Source of the DNA: Victivallales bacterium | Lineage (GTDB): Bacteria; Verrucomicrobiota; Lentisphaeria; Victivallales; JAADHT01 | NCBI GenBank assembly: GCA_016930955.1 | Contig: JAFGFR010000140.1 | Location: 1 to 25,649 of the forward strand | Reading direction: 5' to 3' | DNA length: 25,649 bases | Shown: positions 24,189 through 25,649 of the stretch, piece after piece | Layout of the letters: each line of letters starts with the position of its first letter | How positions within the stretch are numbered: the first letter of the stretch is position 1 | Made by a program: the position numbers and the translations under genes | The notes under the pieces: generated by a model | Told to the model about the DNA's origin: nothing | Databases searched by the model: none | Seen by the model: only the letters and a program-made list of their open reading frames with translations

Positions 24189-24230
24189 CGGGAGCATCCT
24201 GCTCCCGTGTCTGAATTTGCGAACTTCGCA
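24189..24230. repeat. Two adjacent hairpins in the gap between nrdD and the pilin region
   Basis: CGGGAGCA-TCC-TGCTCCCG (24189-24207) and the 13-bp palindrome TGCGAACTTCGCA (24218-24230). Bases 24094-24322 hold no gene; this is the only structure I see there. There is no T-run, so it is not an intrinsic terminator, and it may belong to a dispersed repeat family. Confidence 0.5.
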
Positions 24231-24322
24231 GAAGCGCATCTACGCCGTCGTGGACTGCAACAGGCACCATCTTCAGCCGAGGAGGTCAAGGCATTCATCA
24301 CGGGGAACAATAGCAGCCTGGT

Positions 24323-24393
24323 GAGCCGATTTCAAAACTCCGCGTGAACCGCGTTGGGAGCGCAGGCGCGGCAGACGGTGCGGCGAAATGGCT
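24323..24393 (+). mobile_element. Left-end fragment of the MITE-like element
   Basis: GAGCCGATTTCAAAAC, then CTCCGCGTGAACCGCGTTGG and on to CGGCGAAATGGCT matches the first about 70 bp of the 21259 copy. Similarity stops at 24393. Its orientation matches the other left-end copies. Confidence 0.78.
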
Positions 24394-24463
24394 CCAGTAT
24401 TTCTATCCCCCCGACGCGGTCACGCGATGCTTGAAATTGGATCTGACATCACACATGGTCAAA

Positions 24464-24544
24464 TATTGGCATTTAATATCCAACTATTGGCATGCCTCTG
24501 CACTTGACATGACAGTAATATGTGGCATTATGTACACTATAGTG
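24464..24544 (+). promoter_or_regulatory. Promoter with paired activator-like repeats before the pseudopilin gene
   Basis: TATTGGCAT occurs at 24464-24472 and again at 24485-24493, exactly 21 bp (two helical turns) apart. Eleven bp after the second copy comes TTGACA (24504-24509), then CATTAT (24526-24531) at 16-bp spacing as a plausible -10. A perfect 10-bp palindrome CACTATAGTG (24535-24544) falls on the expected transcription start. The arrangement suggests an activated, possibly also repressed, promoter. Confidence 0.55.
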
Positions 24545-24581
24545 CTGTTTCGGGTATATTTTCTCAGGAAGGAGGTATATA

Positions 24582-25367
24582 ATGCTTACGAGCCAATTTC
24601 AAAACCCCGCTTGGCCGCTCGACCCGCCATTTTGGATGCGAGGCCACGCCGATGCGGAAGTGGACATACCTGCCTGGTCTGCCCCGACCACTCCGGCGTG
24701 GAATTCGCGCCAAAGGCGCAGAGGCTTCACTCTAATCGAACTCCTCGTCGTGATTGCCATCATAGCAATTCTGGCTGCGATCTTGATGCCAGCATTGAGT
24801 ACTGCCCGCGAACAGGGGCGTATTACTGTCTGCGTCTCGAATCTGCGTCAGATCGGGCTCGCCGCCACCGGGCATGTCGAGGCCTATGACGGCTGGTATG
24901 CAAAATTCGAGGGCTGGCGCTCATCATACCTTTGCATTATGAACCCCAACAGCACATGGAAGGAATATTATGCCCCAAAAAGGATGCCCGGCATATTTAT
25001 CTGCCCCACCGGCAAGGGCAAGCTGGACACGGACTGGTCAAGCGATGAGACACTACAGAACAACATCCTCTTCAGTCAGGGACTGCGTAACAACGGGTCA
25101 TCCAATTGGCCAATACAGCATTTGCGTAATACTGCTATCTTTAACCCAACCCTGGCCATGACGCAGTATTGTATTTGGCGCAACAACTACGTCGATACCT
25201 GGGACAGCGTTCCGCCCATTTTCCCCGACACCCATGATGTCGGTCGGCCATTGGTCTTTGCCGACCTGCATGTCGAGAAAGAACGCACTCTTGTAGCGGT
25301 GGATAAATTGTGGGAAAGACCCGTGTGGTTTGCCGGGTGGGATACAAAAGGACTGAGTCCGTATTAA
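24582..25367 (+). CDS. Prepilin-type pseudopilin with a leader built from the mobile element
   Basis: A 261-residue protein with the type II/IV pilin signature RRRG|FTLIELLVVIAIIAILAA, cleaved by prepilin peptidase after Gly48, with the conserved Glu at +5. It continues with LMPALSTAREQGRITVCVSN and LRQIGLA, the conserved post-helix region of the large PVC pseudopilin families, and a globular part that includes VFADLHVEK near the C-terminus. It would be inserted in the inner membrane and assembled or exposed in the envelope. ATG at 24582 has AAGGAGG 6 nt upstream. The leader is 48 residues; residues 4-44 are encoded by a right-end piece of the mobile element (SQFQNPAWP, MRGHADAEV), read through an open frame. 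It is followed after 44 bp by a secreted lipoprotein gene. Confidence 0.9.
   Translation: MLTSQFQNPAWPLDPPFWMRGHADAEVDIPAWSAPTTPAWNSRQRRRGFTLIELLVVIAIIAILAAILMPALSTAREQGRITVCVSNLRQIGLAATGHVEAYDGWYAKFEGWRSSYLCIMNPNSTWKEYYAPKRMPGIFICPTGKGKLDTDWSSDETLQNNILFSQGLRNNGSSNWPIQHLRNTAIFNPTLAMTQYCIWRNNYVDTWDSVPPIFPDTHDVGRPLVFADLHVEKERTLVAVDKLWERPVWFAGWDTKGLSPY
24590..24714 (-). mobile_element. Right-end fragment of the MITE-like element inside the pilin gene
   Basis: Starting GAGCCAATTTCAAAAC, it matches the reverse complement of the right end of the 21259 copy: CCATTTTGGATGCGAGGCC, ACGCCGATGCGGAAG, CCCGACC, GGCGTGG and TTCGCGCCAAA. Similarity ends at 24714, four codons before the prepilin cleavage site. 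The remaining left part of the element is absent. Confidence 0.82.
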
Positions 25368-25411
25368 GACGCGACTTCTTGTAAAACACACTAAATCTGA
25401 GGAGATTGACA

Positions 25412-25649
25412 ATGGAGTCATCGAGCAGAGTTTTGATTTTGGCGACTGTTGTTGCATCCGCGGCCACTTTCACCGCTTGCAAGTCTTCAGGGTCTTTAGA
25501 GGGAGCCATAGACACTGTGACCTACCATGTGGACAACCGTGCGGGAAACGCGTCGGACGACAACCCCGGCTCGTATGATGAGCCGTTCATGACGATCAGC
25601 AAGGCGGCGGCAGTCGCCGGGGCGGGCGACACGGTGAAGATCCGTACCG
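25412..25649 (+). CDS. Start of a secreted lipoprotein with a beta-helix-like N-terminus (runs off the window)
   Basis: The first 79 codons are visible and no stop occurs before the window ends. The N-terminus is a lipoprotein-like signal (SRVLILATVVASAA, then TFTAC with the probable lipidated Cys23, followed by a Ser/Gly linker). Next comes YHVDNRAGNASDDNPGSYDE and PFMTISKAAAVAGAGDTVKI. This is the DUF1565/right-handed beta-helix opening (V-D-x-x-x-G-x-D-x-N-x-G-x-x-x-x-P-F-x-T-I-x-x-A), common in polysaccharide lyases and surface glycan-active proteins. GAGGAG lies 8 nt upstream of ATG 25412. Located 44 bp after the pseudopilin gene in the same direction, it is probably its operon partner. 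Confidence 0.8.
   Translation, partial: MESSSRVLILATVVASAATFTACKSSGSLEGAIDTVTYHVDNRAGNASDDNPGSYDEPFMTISKAAAVAGAGDTVKIRT

Noticed and set aside
24149..24353. Possible small protein ending inside the element at 24323
   Set aside because: No start with a Shine-Dalgarno site; the region is dominated by two hairpins and looks like a dispersed repeat.
24344..24889. Open reading frame running from the left-end element fragment through the pilin promoter
   Set aside because: It crosses the promoter and follows a shifted frame over the real pseudopilin gene; it is open only because the element lacks stops.

Overview
The window looks like a chromosome segment from a Lentisphaerota/Victivallales-type bacterium (PVC superphylum); this is inferred from gene content. 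The pointers are a prepilin-type protein with the LVVIAIIAILAAILMPAL motif followed by a secreted beta-helix-like lipoprotein, an apiosidase-like (DUF4038) glycosidase, uroporphyrinogen-decarboxylase-like proteins beside an ADP-ribosylglycohydrolase, a receiver-Ser/Thr kinase fusion, MlaA and GmhB (diderm envelope), and an oxygen-independent class III ribonucleotide reductase. No rRNA, tRNA or CRISPR was seen.

Layout. (1) 1-5468, plus strand: a catabolic-looking operon with a 5'-truncated apiosidase-like glycosidase, two paralogous URO-D-like proteins and, between them, a double-domain ADP-ribosylglycohydrolase. (2) 5500-8340: a decay zone with a fragment of an MGDG-synthase-like glycosyltransferase, one intact hypothetical gene and a frameshifted zinc-ribbon gene. 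The non-coding stretch 7418-7699 (282 bp) shows nothing convincing. (3) 8336-13701, minus strand: mlaA, an alpha/beta hydrolase overlapping it by 17 bp, an M29-type aminopeptidase (ATGA overlap), a heptamer-repeat gap, a Gfo/Idh/MocA oxidoreductase and an exported jelly-roll-like protein. (4) 13922-15449, minus: gmhB and serine acetyltransferase. (5) 15556-17726, plus: an insertion-sequence remnant joined in frame to a YyaL/SPATA20 thioredoxin-domain protein. (6) 17836-21240, minus: receiver-kinase fusion, then a GH20-like hexosaminidase. (7) 21585-24080, minus: anaerobic ribonucleotide reductase split into a 677-residue main subunit and a 52-residue glycyl-radical protein, with an NrdR-box-like palindrome and a terminator-like leader upstream and a strong terminator downstream. 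(8) 24464-25649, plus: promoter with paired direct repeats, the pseudopilin, and the start of a lipoprotein with a beta-helix-like N-terminus, running off the window.

The most interesting thing is a small, GC-rich, non-autonomous mobile element of 206-280 bp. It has 16-bp terminal inverted repeats (GAGCCAATTTCAAAAC), 4-bp target duplications (TATA and CTTA at the two complete copies) and several internal inverted repeats. It, or pieces of it, occurs at 8305, 9003, 13817, 21259, 24323 and 24590, with a possible collapsed copy at 15556. It is nearly free of stop codons. One copy sits in frame inside the signal-peptide coding region of an exported protein: 206 + 4 = 210 nt, exactly 70 codons. 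Another supplies about 41 residues of a pseudopilin leader. A third lies between a terminator and the start codon of the GH20 gene. The element therefore seems to edit N-termini and 5' leaders of genes for exported or extracellular-type proteins.
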